Shown: positions 1 to 8,825, counted from the stretch's first letter. The stretch: 64,000 bases of DNA from Palsa-504 sp963818225 (GCA_963818225.1 CAWFRO010000007.1:124001-188000); one strand, 5' to 3'. Notes: generated by a model not told the origin, from the letters alone. A program made the numbers and translations.

Positions 1-1167
1 GAGATCGCCGACGCCTTCGGCGTCATGACACCGATCTCACCCGGGGAGGTCTTCGATGTGGCGGTGGTCGGCGCAGGCCCGGCCGGGCTCGCGGCGGCGG
101 TCGGCGCGTCTTCCGAAGGCCTGCGGACCGTGGTCATCGAACACGAGGCCGTCGGCGGCCAGGCCGGGACCAGTTCGATGATCCGCAACTACCCCGGCTT
201 CTCCCAGGGCATCAGCGGCGCCCGGCTGGCCCAGGAGACCTGGCGGCAGGCATGGGCCTTCGGCACCACGTTCCTGTACATGCGCCAGGCCGAGAGCCTG
301 TCGGGAAAGGACCGCCGTTACCGCCTGCGGCTGTCCGACGGCGGCATCCTGACCTCGCGCACTGTGATCATCGCGACCGGCGCCAGCTACTGGCGGCTCG
401 GTATCCCGCATCTGGAGGACCTGCAGGGCCGGGGGGTCTTCTACGGCGCCGCGGTCAGCGAGGCTCCGGCCATGCGCGGACGGGCCGTGTTTGTCGCCGG
501 AGGCGGCAACTCCGCCGGGCAGGCCGCACTGCACTTGGCCAAATGGGCCAGCCAGGTGACCATCCTGGTCCGCGCGCCGTCGCTGGCCGACAGCATGTCC
601 GACTACCTCGTCCGCCAGATCGGTGCTGCCCCCAACGTGGACGTCTGCTACCGCGTTCAGGTCGCCGACGGCACCGGCACCGGCACCGGCCATCTCGAAT
701 CGCTGGTCCTGGAGGACACCTCCTCCGGGACGCGGCGCAGCGTCCCGGCTGACGCCTTGTTCGTCCTCATCGGCTCACATCCCCGGACGCAATGGCTCGG
801 CGACAGCGTCGCACGCGACCGGCGGGGGTTCATCCTCACCGGCTCGGACCTGGCCGCCAGCACCGGCCACCGCTGGCCTCCCGGCCGCTCGCCGCTGCCG
901 CTGGAGACCAGCCTGCCGGGGGTGTTCGCGGCCGGTGACGTGCGCCAGGGATCGGTCAACCGGGTCGCTTCCGCAGTCGGCGAAGGCGCGGCCACCATCC
1001 CCCTGGTCCACCGCTACCTGCGTACTACGGCGGGCGCCAGCCGCCGCGGGCCGGTAACCCCACCGCGGGCCTGGCGCACCCGCGACCAGAACTCAGGCAG
1101 CGGCCTAGTGAACGCGCCCACGCCACCGCTCACGCCCACCGAGCACAGCGTGATCGCCATCCGATAG
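1..1167 (+). CDS. Thioredoxin-reductase-like FAD oxidoreductase (5' end outside window)
   Basis: The frame is open from base 1. The Met codon at 25 lies where the full-length homologue at 4617..6434 has only an interdomain linker, so the gene probably starts upstream and the visible part is its C-terminal flavoprotein domain. Seen: a Rossmann FAD motif GAGPAGLAAAVG near the start, an NAD(P)H motif GGGNSAGQAALHLAK in the middle, and a C-terminal GDVRQGSVNRVASA FAD-contact segment. At the place where thioredoxin reductases carry the redox CxxC it reads YGAAVSEA, so the disulfide centre is absent; its electron acceptor is unknown. The last ~45 residues are low-complexity and Pro/Arg-rich. A CBS gene follows after 14 bp, suggesting co-transcription. 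A stand-alone gene starting at 25 cannot be excluded. Confidence 0.8.
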   Translation, partial: EIADAFGVMTPISPGEVFDVAVVGAGPAGLAAAVGASSEGLRTVVIEHEAVGGQAGTSSMIRNYPGFSQGISGARLAQETWRQAWAFGTTFLYMRQAESLSGKDRRYRLRLSDGGILTSRTVIIATGASYWRLGIPHLEDLQGRGVFYGAAVSEAPAMRGRAVFVAGGGNSAGQAALHLAKWASQVTILVRAPSLADSMSDYLVRQIGAAPNVDVCYRVQVADGTGTGTGHLESLVLEDTSSGTRRSVPADALFVLIGSHPRTQWLGDSVARDRRGFILTGSDLAASTGHRWPPGRSPLPLETSLPGVFAAGDVRQGSVNRVASAVGEGAATIPLVHRYLRTTAGASRRGPVTPPRAWRTRDQNSGSGLVNAPTPPLTPTEHSVIAIR

Positions 1168-1181
1168 CCCAGGAGGCCGAA

Positions 1182-1676
1182 ATGGAGCAAATCACGACGG
1201 ACGTCTCCGCGCAGGAATCGTCTTTTCATTCGCTAGCGGCCGCGGCCACCGTCGCAGATGTCATGCAGACACCGCTGACGACAGTCAACCAGCACGACCA
1301 CGCGGCTGCCGCCGCGTATCTGATGAAACACGCGGATACGACAGCTCTTATGGTCGTGAATGCGCGGACCGGTCAGCCGGCCGGCATCATTACCGAGGCT
1401 GACATTGCCCGCGCAATCGCGGATGGGAAAGACGTCAACGACGTCTGGGTCGATGCCGTGATGACCACCCGCCCGGCCATCCTCACCACGACAGACATCC
1501 ATCACGCGGCCAAGATCATGATGACCAGGCATCTCCGTCACCTGCCGGTCGCCGGCGACGCCGGCCTCCTCGGAGTGGTTGACATCACCGACGTGTGCCG
1601 TGTCATCTCGCGTGCCCAGCAGGCCCGTGGGGAGAATGCCGGTCCCCGGGCTGACAGGCACCGGTGTCCGGCTTAA
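1182..1676 (+). CDS. Tandem CBS-domain protein
   Basis: A 164-residue protein with two CBS repeats. The first begins around VADVMQTPLTTVNQ and the second around VDAVMTTRPAILTT; each ends in the usual beta strand (GIITEADIARAI, GVVDITDVCRVI). Paired CBS domains usually bind adenine nucleotides and sense energy state; no enzyme domain is attached, so a regulatory role is inferred. The start is well supported by AGGAGG at 1171-1176, five bases before ATG. It follows the flavoprotein gene by 14 bp, so the two probably form an operon. The tail beyond the second CBS is Arg/Gly-rich and unremarkable. It converges on the vapC gene, with only two bases between the stops. Confidence 0.88.
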   Translation: MEQITTDVSAQESSFHSLAAAATVADVMQTPLTTVNQHDHAAAAAYLMKHADTTALMVVNARTGQPAGIITEADIARAIADGKDVNDVWVDAVMTTRPAILTTTDIHHAAKIMMTRHLRHLPVAGDAGLLGVVDITDVCRVISRAQQARGENAGPRADRHRCPA

Positions 1677-1678
1677 GG

Positions 1679-2098
1679 TCACGTCCGGCGGAATGGATTT
1701 TCTATCGTGAGCATGCCGAAGCGGCGCCCGTTCTGGAAATCTTCCGATACCAGGCGTTCGGCGCCGACCTGGATGGCGGCCTGGACGATCAGCGCGTCCC
1801 AGAAGGAGAGGGTGTGCTCTTCTTCAAGTCTGCTCGCGGAGACGATGAGCTGCGGTTCGGTGGCTACGGCGCACCATTCTGCGTAGGCCGCCACTAGGGC
1901 CCGCGCCTTCGTCCGCGGCATGGCTGGCTTGAATTTCCTGGTCACGACGGCGTAGAACTCCTGCAACACCTGGGTACTGAGGGAACCGCTGCGGCCATCC
2001 CACAGCTGCGCGAGAAGCGCTTTGGCCGTGGCGTGCCGATCCCCGGCGTCTGTGTCGTGCGCGTACACCAGGACGTTGGTGTCGACGAACGTCTTCAC
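1679..2098 (-). CDS. vapC: PIN-domain ribonuclease toxin (VapC family)
   Basis: A 139-residue PIN-domain protein. It opens with MKTFVDTNVLVYAHD, giving the first acidic metal ligand, and later shows FWDALIVQAA and LVSEDF, the conserved acidic positions of the PIN active site. Such toxins cleave RNA (often tRNA or rRNA) using Mg2+ and are held inactive by the cognate antitoxin. The start overlaps the stop of the upstream antitoxin gene by four bases (2095-2098), the classic vapBC translational coupling. Length and motif spacing are normal, so it looks intact. The target RNA cannot be told from sequence. Confidence 0.9.
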   Translation of the reverse strand: MKTFVDTNVLVYAHDTDAGDRHATAKALLAQLWDGRSGSLSTQVLQEFYAVVTRKFKPAMPRTKARALVAAYAEWCAVATEPQLIVSASRLEEEHTLSFWDALIVQAAIQVGAERLVSEDFQNGRRFGMLTIENPFRRT

Positions 2099-2328
2099 CG
2101 GTCGTAGAGCTCCTCGCGGCGCCAGCTGGGTGCGCCGCCGCCGGTAGCGCCGGCGAGAGCTTCAAGCGCGACGGCCCGGGCTCGTTCGTATCGCTGGTCA
2201 GCCTCGGCCAGATCATTGAGCTGCTGGGCGACAAGACTGCTGAGTGACAGTCCGCGGCGGGCCGCGGCGATCTTCGCTTGCCGGATGGTCGCCTCGTCTA
2301 GCTGGATGGTCAGGTTGCGCTTCGCCAC
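2095..2328 (-). CDS. vapB: Ribbon-helix-helix antitoxin (VapB-like)
   Basis: A short protein with an N-terminal ribbon-helix-helix domain (KRNLTIQLDEATIRQAKIAA, then RRGLSLSSLVAQQL) and a charged C-terminal tail that would wrap the toxin. The frame allows GTG starts at 2334 and 2328. I prefer 2328: it gives the family-typical beginning MAKRNLTIQL, and a TATAAA box at 2337-2342 places the transcript start at about 2330-2328, which would make the mRNA leaderless. It overlaps vapC by four bases. Antitoxins of this type repress their own promoter, and an inverted repeat lies directly upstream. Confidence 0.87.
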   Translation of the reverse strand: MAKRNLTIQLDEATIRQAKIAAARRGLSLSSLVAQQLNDLAEADQRYERARAVALEALAGATGGGAPSWRREELYDR

Positions 2329-2336
2329 TACCACAG

Positions 2337-2366
2337 TTTATAACGTGGAGCACGTGATATCCACGT
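2337..2366 (-). promoter_or_regulatory. vapBC promoter with inverted-repeat operator
   Basis: Read on the minus strand, a -10 box TATAAA (2342-2337) stands seven to nine bases before the GTG at 2328. Directly upstream, 2343-2366 holds the perfect 7-bp inverted repeat ACGTGGA / TCCACGT with a 10-base spacer that itself contains CACGTG. Its position over the -35/spacer region fits autorepression by the RHH antitoxin. The repeat is seen; its function is inferred. Confidence 0.6.
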
Positions 2367-2627
2367 GTGATGGTTGCGGGTCGCGCATCAGGCCTAGAAC
2401 GAGCGGTCTCCGGGCCCATCGAGGGCCCGGTCATCCTCCAGGTTGGGTAAGCCCGGCCGAGCACGCTGGAAACCGCGGCTCCGTTTCGCCCTGACCGCAG
2501 CCGGCTAGCCCACCCAGGCGCTTGCCTGCGGCCAGGCCCGTTGAAAAGATCGCAGTACTGCGCAAAGTACACAACAGTTATCGCGAGAGGCTGCGGCCTT
2601 CAGAGGTAACCGGACGAGGAAGCCTGG

Positions 2628-3437
2628 GTGAGGATCAAGATGAGTGACAACCAAGCGGTCCTGGTAGAGCGGATCGGGCGGGTCATGGTGGCCACGATCA
2701 ACAGGCCGGAGGCCCGTAACGCCGTGAACCAGGACGTCGCGTCGGGTCTTGGCCATGCGCTGGAGGAAGCCGATACCGACGATCAGATCTGGGTGTTCAT
2801 CGTGACCGGTGCCGGGGACCGCGCGTTCTGCGCGGGGGCTGACCTGAAAGCGATGAGCCAGGGCGGCCGGCGAGAGCCCGCTGATCCCCGCGAGTTGGCC
2901 TGGGGTTTCGGCGGGTATACCCGTCATCCCATCAGCAAGCCGACCATCGCCGCCGTCAACGGGTTCGCGCTCGGCGGAGGGAGCGAAATCTCGCTGGCCA
3001 GCGACATGATCGTGGCCGCCGAGACCGCGAGTTTCGGGCTCCCGGAAGTTAAGCGGGGCATCATCGCCGCTGCGGGCGGCGCGTTCCGGCTGCCGCAACA
3101 GCTGCCGAAGAAGGTCGCGATGGAGATGATCATGACCGGCGAGCGCATCAGCGCCCAGCGAGCTTACGAGCTCGGATTTGTGAACCGCGTTGTCGAACAC
3201 GGCAAGGCACTGGAAGCGGCGCTCGAACTCGCCGAATCGATCTGTGTCAATGCCCCGCTGGCGGTCCAAGCCTCCAAGCGCATCGCCAACGGGATCATCG
3301 ACGGGCAAGTCAGCGCCGAAGATGCGGCCTGGGCCCTGAACGACAGCGAGACCAGGGTCGTCATGACTTCCGCCGACGCGAAGGAAGGGCCGCTCGCCTT
3401 CGCCGAGAAGCGAGACCCGGTCTGGCAGGCGCGTTAA
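2628..3437 (+). CDS. Enoyl-CoA hydratase/isomerase family protein
   Basis: A 269-residue crotonase-fold protein. Seen: NRPEARNAVNQD near the N-terminus, AFCAGADLKAMSQGG (first half of the oxyanion hole and CoA site), and GFALGGGSEISLASDMIVA (second oxyanion-hole element). The position of the usual first catalytic Glu carries SEISLASD, and LPEVKRGIIAAAGG holds the second Glu region, as in many actinobacterial enoyl-CoA hydratases. The likely reaction is hydration of trans-2-enoyl-CoA in fatty-acid or side-chain degradation; the substrate is unknown. GTG at 2628 is preceded by GAGGA at 2616; ATG at 2640 is an alternative. No partner beta-oxidation genes are adjacent. Confidence 0.9.
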   Translation: MRIKMSDNQAVLVERIGRVMVATINRPEARNAVNQDVASGLGHALEEADTDDQIWVFIVTGAGDRAFCAGADLKAMSQGGRREPADPRELAWGFGGYTRHPISKPTIAAVNGFALGGGSEISLASDMIVAAETASFGLPEVKRGIIAAAGGAFRLPQQLPKKVAMEMIMTGERISAQRAYELGFVNRVVEHGKALEAALELAESICVNAPLAVQASKRIANGIIDGQVSAEDAAWALNDSETRVVMTSADAKEGPLAFAEKRDPVWQAR

Positions 3438-3581
3438 CCCGCCAGGCAGCCGAGCTGAAGCATGGTGCGCAGTCCCTCGTCCTACGGCGCGGGCCTGCGC
3501 ACCACTCGGTCCGCCCCATTCGCCGGGAGTGTTGCTTCATAGAGGCTCGTCCCGGAATGGGCGGAGAAGTAACCTATAGAC

Positions 3582-4475
3582 GTGACGGCGACCCTTGATT
3601 GGTACGGCTGTGCCACATTCCGGCTGACTGTCGGCGAGCTCGTTGTTTTCCTGGATGCCTACATCGACCGGGCCGAAGGGGCAGCTGGCACCGGGCTGAC
3701 CGCTGGTGACATCGACCGGTGTGACTTCGTCGTGGTCGGCCATTCACATTTCGATCACCTCTGGGGGGCAGAGCGAATTGCCCGGAACACCGGGGCGATG
3801 ATCATCGGTAGTTTTGAGACCGTTCGTGTCATGGAGACCCAAGGTGTTCCGCTCGCTCAGCTCATGCCCGTCGCGGGCGGGGAGCGCATCCGCCTGGCTG
3901 ATGAGGTGTCAGTCTCGGTTTACCCGTCGCTGCACTCCTGCATCTGGTCCCGTGCGTCGGCATCCGACCCAAGCGAGGTCTGCCTCGGTGATCTCGGGGT
4001 GCCGTACCAGGATCGGCAGGCGCGGCTCGCTGAGATGGGACACCGGCTGGAATCCCTTGGCCCGGCGGTCGCCGAGCACCTCCACGGCAGCGAGCAGGGC
4101 GCACGCGGGGACGGCGGCGCTCTGTGCTACGTCTTCGACACGCCCGGCGGACGGTTGTTCTACCAGGACACCTCCGGCTACTGGACCGGAATGGTGCAGG
4201 GGATCCGTCCCGACGTCGCCATCATCGCCGCAGCCGGCCGAGGCAACATCGACGGTGAGCCGATCCAGGGCTCGGTGGCCCAGTTTGTCGGCCGCGAAGC
4301 CGCACTGCTACGCCCCCGGCGGATTGTCCTGGGCCACCACGACAACTGGCTCCCTGGATTTTCCGCCGCCACCGACATCGCCCCGTTCCGCGAGGAACTC
4401 GCCCGGTTCACGCCCGGTGTGGCCGTGGATGAGCTCGGCTACCTGGACGGCCACGAGATCTTCGGCGGCCGGTAG
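3582..4475 (+). CDS. Metallo-beta-lactamase-fold hydrolase (UlaG-like)
   Basis: A 297-residue protein with the HxHxDH metal signature (HSHFDHLWG, about residue 54), a strand-rich N-terminus starting ATLDWYGCATFRL, and a late LGHHDNWLPG motif that supplies further metal ligands. The opening and the short spacing to the HxHxDH motif resemble the UlaG/RomA-like branch of the superfamily rather than glyoxalase II. Such proteins are cytosolic hydrolases or phosphodiesterases; no substrate can be assigned. No signal peptide is seen. The GTG start at 3582 lacks a strong ribosome binding site. Neighbouring genes do not suggest a pathway. Confidence 0.82.
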   Translation: MTATLDWYGCATFRLTVGELVVFLDAYIDRAEGAAGTGLTAGDIDRCDFVVVGHSHFDHLWGAERIARNTGAMIIGSFETVRVMETQGVPLAQLMPVAGGERIRLADEVSVSVYPSLHSCIWSRASASDPSEVCLGDLGVPYQDRQARLAEMGHRLESLGPAVAEHLHGSEQGARGDGGALCYVFDTPGGRLFYQDTSGYWTGMVQGIRPDVAIIAAAGRGNIDGEPIQGSVAQFVGREAALLRPRRIVLGHHDNWLPGFSAATDIAPFREELARFTPGVAVDELGYLDGHEIFGGR

Positions 4476-4616
4476 CCGGGGAAACGCCGCGAGCTGGCCA
4501 CGGCCCGGGGCGTGCTTCCCGTAACCGAAGTGGCCCTGGCCAACGTTGGTGCCCGGCGGCACTAAGGGTTACGTGGGCGACACGGCGTTTGACCAGATGG
4601 CCGGAAAGCTGAAAAC

Positions 4617-6434
4617 GTGTCAGCGATGGAAGAACTGTCGCGTACCGCCGCCGCGCCCTGGGCTGCGCGTGGCCCCAGGTTCAGTCAGCCTGGCCTGGCC
4701 AGGCCGGTGGCCTGGGCCACACCGCGTGATCTGGATCAGCTGCGCGCCAGCCACGCACGCGGACGGCTGGCCAAGCCGCTGGTGCCGACCAGTGTTTCAT
4801 CGCCGCGGCTAAGCGATGAGCTGTTCGCACGGCTCCTGACCTACGGCACGCCGCAGCAGACTCATCGGGGCGATGTGCTGTTCCGGCCGGGTGACGAAGA
4901 CGTCGATCTGATCGTGGTCGACCGCGGCTCGGTGGAGGTTGTCCGGACGGAAACAGCTGACGTGCCCGCTGCGACCGTCGCGACGGTGGATGCGGGCGGT
5001 TTTGTCGGCGAGCTGAACCTGCTGACCGGGCAGAACGTCTACCTGATGTGCCGGGTCCGGCAAGGCGGCACGGTCTACCGGGTGTCGCCGGAGCGCCTGC
5101 GGCAGCTCATGGCCAACGACGTCGAACTGTCCGACATCGTCTTCAAGGCGCTGATTGCCCGCCGGGAGCTGCTGCAGCACAGCACCGCCGCCCAGTCGGT
5201 GGAGATCGTCGGCGCCGAAAGGTCGGCGGCGGCGCTGGCGCTGCGGACGTACGCCGCCCGGCAGCGCCTGATCCACCTCTGGTTCGACTCCGACAGCTCC
5301 GCGGGCCGGGCGATGATGGAGTCCTCCGGCCTGACGGAGGGCGACCTTCCCGCCGTCGTCATGCCCGGCACCACGCTGAAACAGGCCACGCCGGGCGCGC
5401 TGGCCGAGAAGCTCGGCCTCAGCTACCGCCGTTCGTCCACCAAACCCGTTGACGTCACGATCGTCGGCGCTGGCCCGGCCGGCCTGGCGGCCGCGGTTTA
5501 CGGCGCCTCCGAAGGCCTGGACACCGTTCTCCTGGACGCCGTCGGCACCGGCGGGCAGGCCGCGGCCAGCTCCCGGATCGAGAACTACTTCGGCTTCCCG
5601 TTCGGCCTTTCCGGCGCTGATCTGACTGGCCTGGCCGTACTCCAGGCACTGAAGTTCGGGGCTCAGCTGGCCAGCCCGTGCCAGGCGGCCAGGCTCGACA
5701 CCGACCGGAAGGGCGATCTGCTCCGGCTGCACCTGCAGGGCGGGGAAGTCATCGACAGCAAAGCCGTTGTCATCGCGACCGGCGCCCGCTACCGGGCCCT
5801 GCCGCTGGAGCGATGGCCTGACTTCGAGGGCGCCGGCATCTACTACGCGGCCACCGAGCTAGAAGCCCGGGGGTGCATGGGCAGCCCGGTCACGGTGGTC
5901 GGCGGCGCGAACTCCGCGGGTCAGGCGGCGCTGTACCTGGCCGGGCGCGGCAGTGACGTCTCGCTGGTCGTCCGCGGCCCGGACATCGCGGCCGAGATGT
6001 CGGCCTATCTCGTCGACCGGCTGCTGGCCCACCCGCGGGTGACAGTGCAATGCCGGAGCGAGGTCACCAGGCTGGATGGCGGCGACTTCCTCGAGGAAGT
6101 CAGCATCACCGACCGGACGGCGGGCACCGCGCAAGCCCAGCCGTGCTCGGGCCTGTTCTGCTTCATCGGCGCCGAGCCCGCCACGAGCTGGCTGACCGGG
6201 ATCGCTACCGGGGACGATGGTTTCATCCGGACCGACGTCCAGCTGACCGACGATGACCTCGGACCGGTCTGGGCCACGCTGGCCCGACGGCCGCTTCCGT
6301 TCGAGACCAACATTCCCGGCGTGTTCGCGGTCGGCGACGTCCACTCCGGCTCGATGAAGCGGGTCGCCGCAGCCACCGGCGAAGGCGCCAGCGCCATCGC
6401 CTCGGTACACAAGGCCATCGCCACGCTGGCCTAG
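4617..6434 (+). CDS. cNMP-binding / thioredoxin-fold / thioredoxin-reductase-like fusion
   Basis: A 605-residue three-domain protein. Residues ~65-195 form a cyclic-nucleotide-binding fold (DVLFRPGDED, VDAGGFVGELNLLTG). Residues ~195-275 look like a thioredoxin-type fold (VEIVGAERS to AEKLGLSYRR) without a CxxC. Residues ~280-605 are the flavoprotein module with VGAGPAGLAAAVYG, the pyridine-nucleotide motif VGGANSAGQAALYLAG and the C-terminal GDVHSGSMKRVAAATGEGAS. As in the gene at 1..1167, the redox CxxC is missing (YYAATELEARG at that place). Regulation of flavin chemistry by a nucleotide or small ligand is inferred. GTG at 4617 is taken as start; ATG at 4626 is possible. The gene appears intact and stands alone. 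Confidence 0.88.
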   Translation: MSAMEELSRTAAAPWAARGPRFSQPGLARPVAWATPRDLDQLRASHARGRLAKPLVPTSVSSPRLSDELFARLLTYGTPQQTHRGDVLFRPGDEDVDLIVVDRGSVEVVRTETADVPAATVATVDAGGFVGELNLLTGQNVYLMCRVRQGGTVYRVSPERLRQLMANDVELSDIVFKALIARRELLQHSTAAQSVEIVGAERSAAALALRTYAARQRLIHLWFDSDSSAGRAMMESSGLTEGDLPAVVMPGTTLKQATPGALAEKLGLSYRRSSTKPVDVTIVGAGPAGLAAAVYGASEGLDTVLLDAVGTGGQAAASSRIENYFGFPFGLSGADLTGLAVLQALKFGAQLASPCQAARLDTDRKGDLLRLHLQGGEVIDSKAVVIATGARYRALPLERWPDFEGAGIYYAATELEARGCMGSPVTVVGGANSAGQAALYLAGRGSDVSLVVRGPDIAAEMSAYLVDRLLAHPRVTVQCRSEVTRLDGGDFLEEVSITDRTAGTAQAQPCSGLFCFIGAEPATSWLTGIATGDDGFIRTDVQLTDDDLGPVWATLARRPLPFETNIPGVFAVGDVHSGSMKRVAAATGEGASAIASVHKAIATLA

Positions 6435-6506
6435 CGAGGGGACGCGGGTCAATCGCGGAGATGATCTCGCGGTATGCGGAGATCGTTGCCGGCGGCGTGC
6501 GCTGAT

Positions 6507-7334
6507 TCAGCGGCCGGTGAGGGTTCCGCCGTTGACGCTGTAGAGCTGGCCGGTGATCCAGGAGCCCTGGTCCGAGCACAGGTAGACGGTCATCCAGGCG
6601 ATGTCCTCGCCGGAGCTGGCGCGTCCCAGCGGCACGCGCGCCACGAAGTCGTCCCATTGCTGGCCGCGCGGAATGTCATCTAGGCGGTACGTATCGACGA
6701 TGCCGGGACAGATCGCGTTGACGCGCACGCCGACCCCACCGAGCTCAGAGGCCATGGCGCAGGTAAGGGCGTGGATGCCGGCCTTGGACGACGAGTACGC
6801 GGCCGTGCGGGCCGACATCATCTTCCCCGCGTCCGAGGAGATGTTGACGATGCTGCCGCCGTTGCCTTGCTCGGCGATGGCCCGGCCGAAGACGCGGCTC
6901 ATGTAGAAGGTGCCGTTGAGGTTCACATTGATGACGGTCCGCCAGAGGTCGATGTCGAGGTCGATCACGGGCACCCGGTCCGCACCGCGCGCCGCGGCCG
7001 CGTTGTTCACGATGATGTCGACGCGCCCGAAGGTGCCGAGCACCTCCGCCAGGAGGCGGTCGACCGCCTCGGGATCAGACACGTCGCTGGTCACCGGGAG
7101 CGCACGGCGGCCGAGCACCCGCACCTCCTCGGCCACCGAATCGATGTCGTGCCAGCCGGCTTCCTTCTCGTCGTCCGGATACCGCTCCGGTGCGCGCCCG
7201 GTGCCAGTGAGCACCACGTCACAGCCGGCCCGGGCCAGCTCCACGGCGATCGGCCGCCCGATCGAGCGCATCCGGCCGGCGCCGGTGACCACGGCGACCT
7301 TGCCCTCTAGTCCGGTCAGCGTAAGTCCCGTCAT
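6507..7334 (-). CDS. Short-chain dehydrogenase/reductase
   Basis: A classical SDR of 275 residues from the ATG at 7334. Seen: the cofactor loop VVTGAGRMRSIG, the NNAA motif (IIVNNAAAARG), the catalytic Ser (NISSDAG), and the YSSSK active-site Tyr/Lys (AAYSSSKAGIHAL). The C-terminus has NAICPGIVDT and the usual SWITGQLYSVNGG. NAD(P)-dependent oxidation or reduction of an alcohol/ketone is the family reaction; the substrate is unknown. The open frame extends to 7409, but the added residues are not SDR-like, so the internal ATG was chosen. It faces away from neighbours and has no operon partner. Confidence 0.9.
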   Translation of the reverse strand: MTGLTLTGLEGKVAVVTGAGRMRSIGRPIAVELARAGCDVVLTGTGRAPERYPDDEKEAGWHDIDSVAEEVRVLGRRALPVTSDVSDPEAVDRLLAEVLGTFGRVDIIVNNAAAARGADRVPVIDLDIDLWRTVINVNLNGTFYMSRVFGRAIAEQGNGGSIVNISSDAGKMMSARTAAYSSSKAGIHALTCAMASELGGVGVRVNAICPGIVDTYRLDDIPRGQQWDDFVARVPLGRASSGEDIAWMTVYLCSDQGSWITGQLYSVNGGTLTGR

Positions 7335-8035
7335 GGTCGCCGAGTCTGCCAGTTGCCCCGATCCTCCGCAACGGCCGGATGCCCCACCGAAATCCCGGCG
7401 CCGGCCCACAAGGCGTGATAATGGCGCTAGCTACGACAGATTGCCACGAACAATATGTGATCAGTTAGTTACAATTCGAATATGCCGCCGACTCGGCGCG
7501 AGCTGGCGGCGCGTCCTCTACGTGGATTGATACGCGCAGACAGGCGAATCCTGAGCGCCTCGTTTCGTCGCCGGGCTAGGCGCGCAGCGCCGTGCCCCTC
7601 CCAGTAATCCGGCATTTAGCGTCGACTGCCGCACCGCTACTTCGGTTCCGTTGTGTCTGAAATGAGCCTCTTTTTCCTGCCCGGATTTTACCAAGCCTGA
7701 GGTCGCATTTCCGGGGACGATACTTGCGACCGCCTAGCCTGGACGAAGATCGTTGCCCGCGAGTGGCCTGCGCGGCCCCCACGGCCAAGCTGGAAGTTGC
7801 GGGCGCGGACGCCGACCGCAGGGAGAAATCTCCTGATCCGAGGGCCACAGAACCGGCGCTGAATTCCACGCTGAGCCGGCTGAGGCGAACTAAGCCCGGG
7901 TAAGCCGGTTTCAGTCCCGGCTAAGACGTATCTCAGCAGGCAAAATAGGGACTTCCTCCGATGCCCCAAGGAGGGTCTTACGGCGACACTCAAATAGTGA
8001 CCGGCGAAGAGCCGGCCGGAAAACGAGGAGGAACG
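7335..8035. other. 700-bp stretch without a recognisable gene
   Basis: Open frames here are short and have no recognisable protein motifs. A locally AT-richer patch at about 7440-7490 could hold a promoter. The last ~130 bases probably carry the leader of the small gene at 8036, with GC-rich inverted repeats such as CCGGCGAAGAGCCGGCCGG near 8000. Confidence 0.4.
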
Positions 8036-8170
8036 ATGAACCACAACATGAGGCAGGCCGTACAGGGCCCGCTGGCTCGTGTCGGCCGGCGAGTCGCCGC
8101 TATTATCGCCGAGTGCAACTACGCCCAGACCCGGCTGAGCAGCTTGCGGGACACCCCGGCGCGTTCCTGA
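8036..8170 (+). CDS. Small conserved-looking protein (44 aa)
   Basis: A 44-residue basic peptide running MNHNMRQAVQGPLARVGRR to RDTPARS, with a core VAAIIAECNYAQTRLSSLR. Short actinobacterial proteins with an AECNYAQ-type core are, as I recall, common and of unknown function. The start is very well supported: GAGGAGG sits 6-7 bases before the ATG, one of the best ribosome binding sites in the window. No signal peptide or membrane segment is visible; the middle can form one amphipathic helix. It is not recognisably coupled to the decarboxylase-like gene 79 bp downstream. Function unknown. Confidence 0.65.
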   Translation: MNHNMRQAVQGPLARVGRRVAAIIAECNYAQTRLSSLRDTPARS

Positions 8171-8249
8171 CCCGGGAACCCGTCACTCAACGTCACCGGC
8201 GATCGGCATCACCTCAAGGCTGACCTTCGATAACGGTTATTATCCGGCT

Positions 8250-8825
8250 ATGACCCGAATTCCGTATGTGCAGCGTAAGGAGCTGGGACCCGAGGGCCAG
8301 CAGCTGTGGGACAGCATCGTCAACAGCAGGGGCGGCTCGGTCGTGACCGCCGGCGGCGGCCTGGCCGGGCCGTTCAACGCGTTCGTCACGGCGCCTGACG
8401 CCGGGCAGCGGCTGTCCTCACTCGGTGCAACGCTGCGGTTCGGCACGTCGATCGAGCGGCGGCTGTCTGAGGTCGCCATTATCACGATCGGCGCGCGGTG
8501 GCGGGCGGAGTTCGAGTGGTGGGCGCACGCGCGTATGGCGCGCGAGCACGGCGTGGCCGACGCGGTGGTGGACGCGATCGGGCGCGGCGAGGATCCGCCG
8601 TTCCAGGCGGACGATGAACGGGCCGTCTACACGGTGGCCCGCCAGCTCAGTCACTCAGGCCGCTTGGACCAGGAGACGTACGATGCCGCGCACCGCCTTC
8701 TCGGCAACACCGGGATGGTGGAGCTTGTGTCGCTGTGCGGGTACTACACGCTGGTCTCGTTCCTGCTGAACGCGTTCGCCGTGCCACTGCCGCCTGATGC
8801 ACTGCCGATGTGGGCCGAATCGTGA
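8250..8825 (+). CDS. Carboxymuconolactone decarboxylase family protein
   Basis: A 191-residue all-helical protein of the CMD/AhpD-like superfamily: RLSEVAIITIGARWRAEFEW and the AHARMAREHGV segment form the conserved core, and LVSLCGYYTLVSFLLNAFAV closes it. The AhpD-type CxxC is absent, so it is more like the 4-carboxymuconolactone decarboxylase branch than a peroxidase partner. It could act in aromatic ring-cleavage catabolism, but no beta-ketoadipate genes flank it. ATG at 8250 is the only sensible start; a TTATTATCC patch just upstream may be its -10 region. Intact by length. Confidence 0.87.
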   Translation: MTRIPYVQRKELGPEGQQLWDSIVNSRGGSVVTAGGGLAGPFNAFVTAPDAGQRLSSLGATLRFGTSIERRLSEVAIITIGARWRAEFEWWAHARMAREHGVADAVVDAIGRGEDPPFQADDERAVYTVARQLSHSGRLDQETYDAAHRLLGNTGMVELVSLCGYYTLVSFLLNAFAVPLPPDALPMWAES

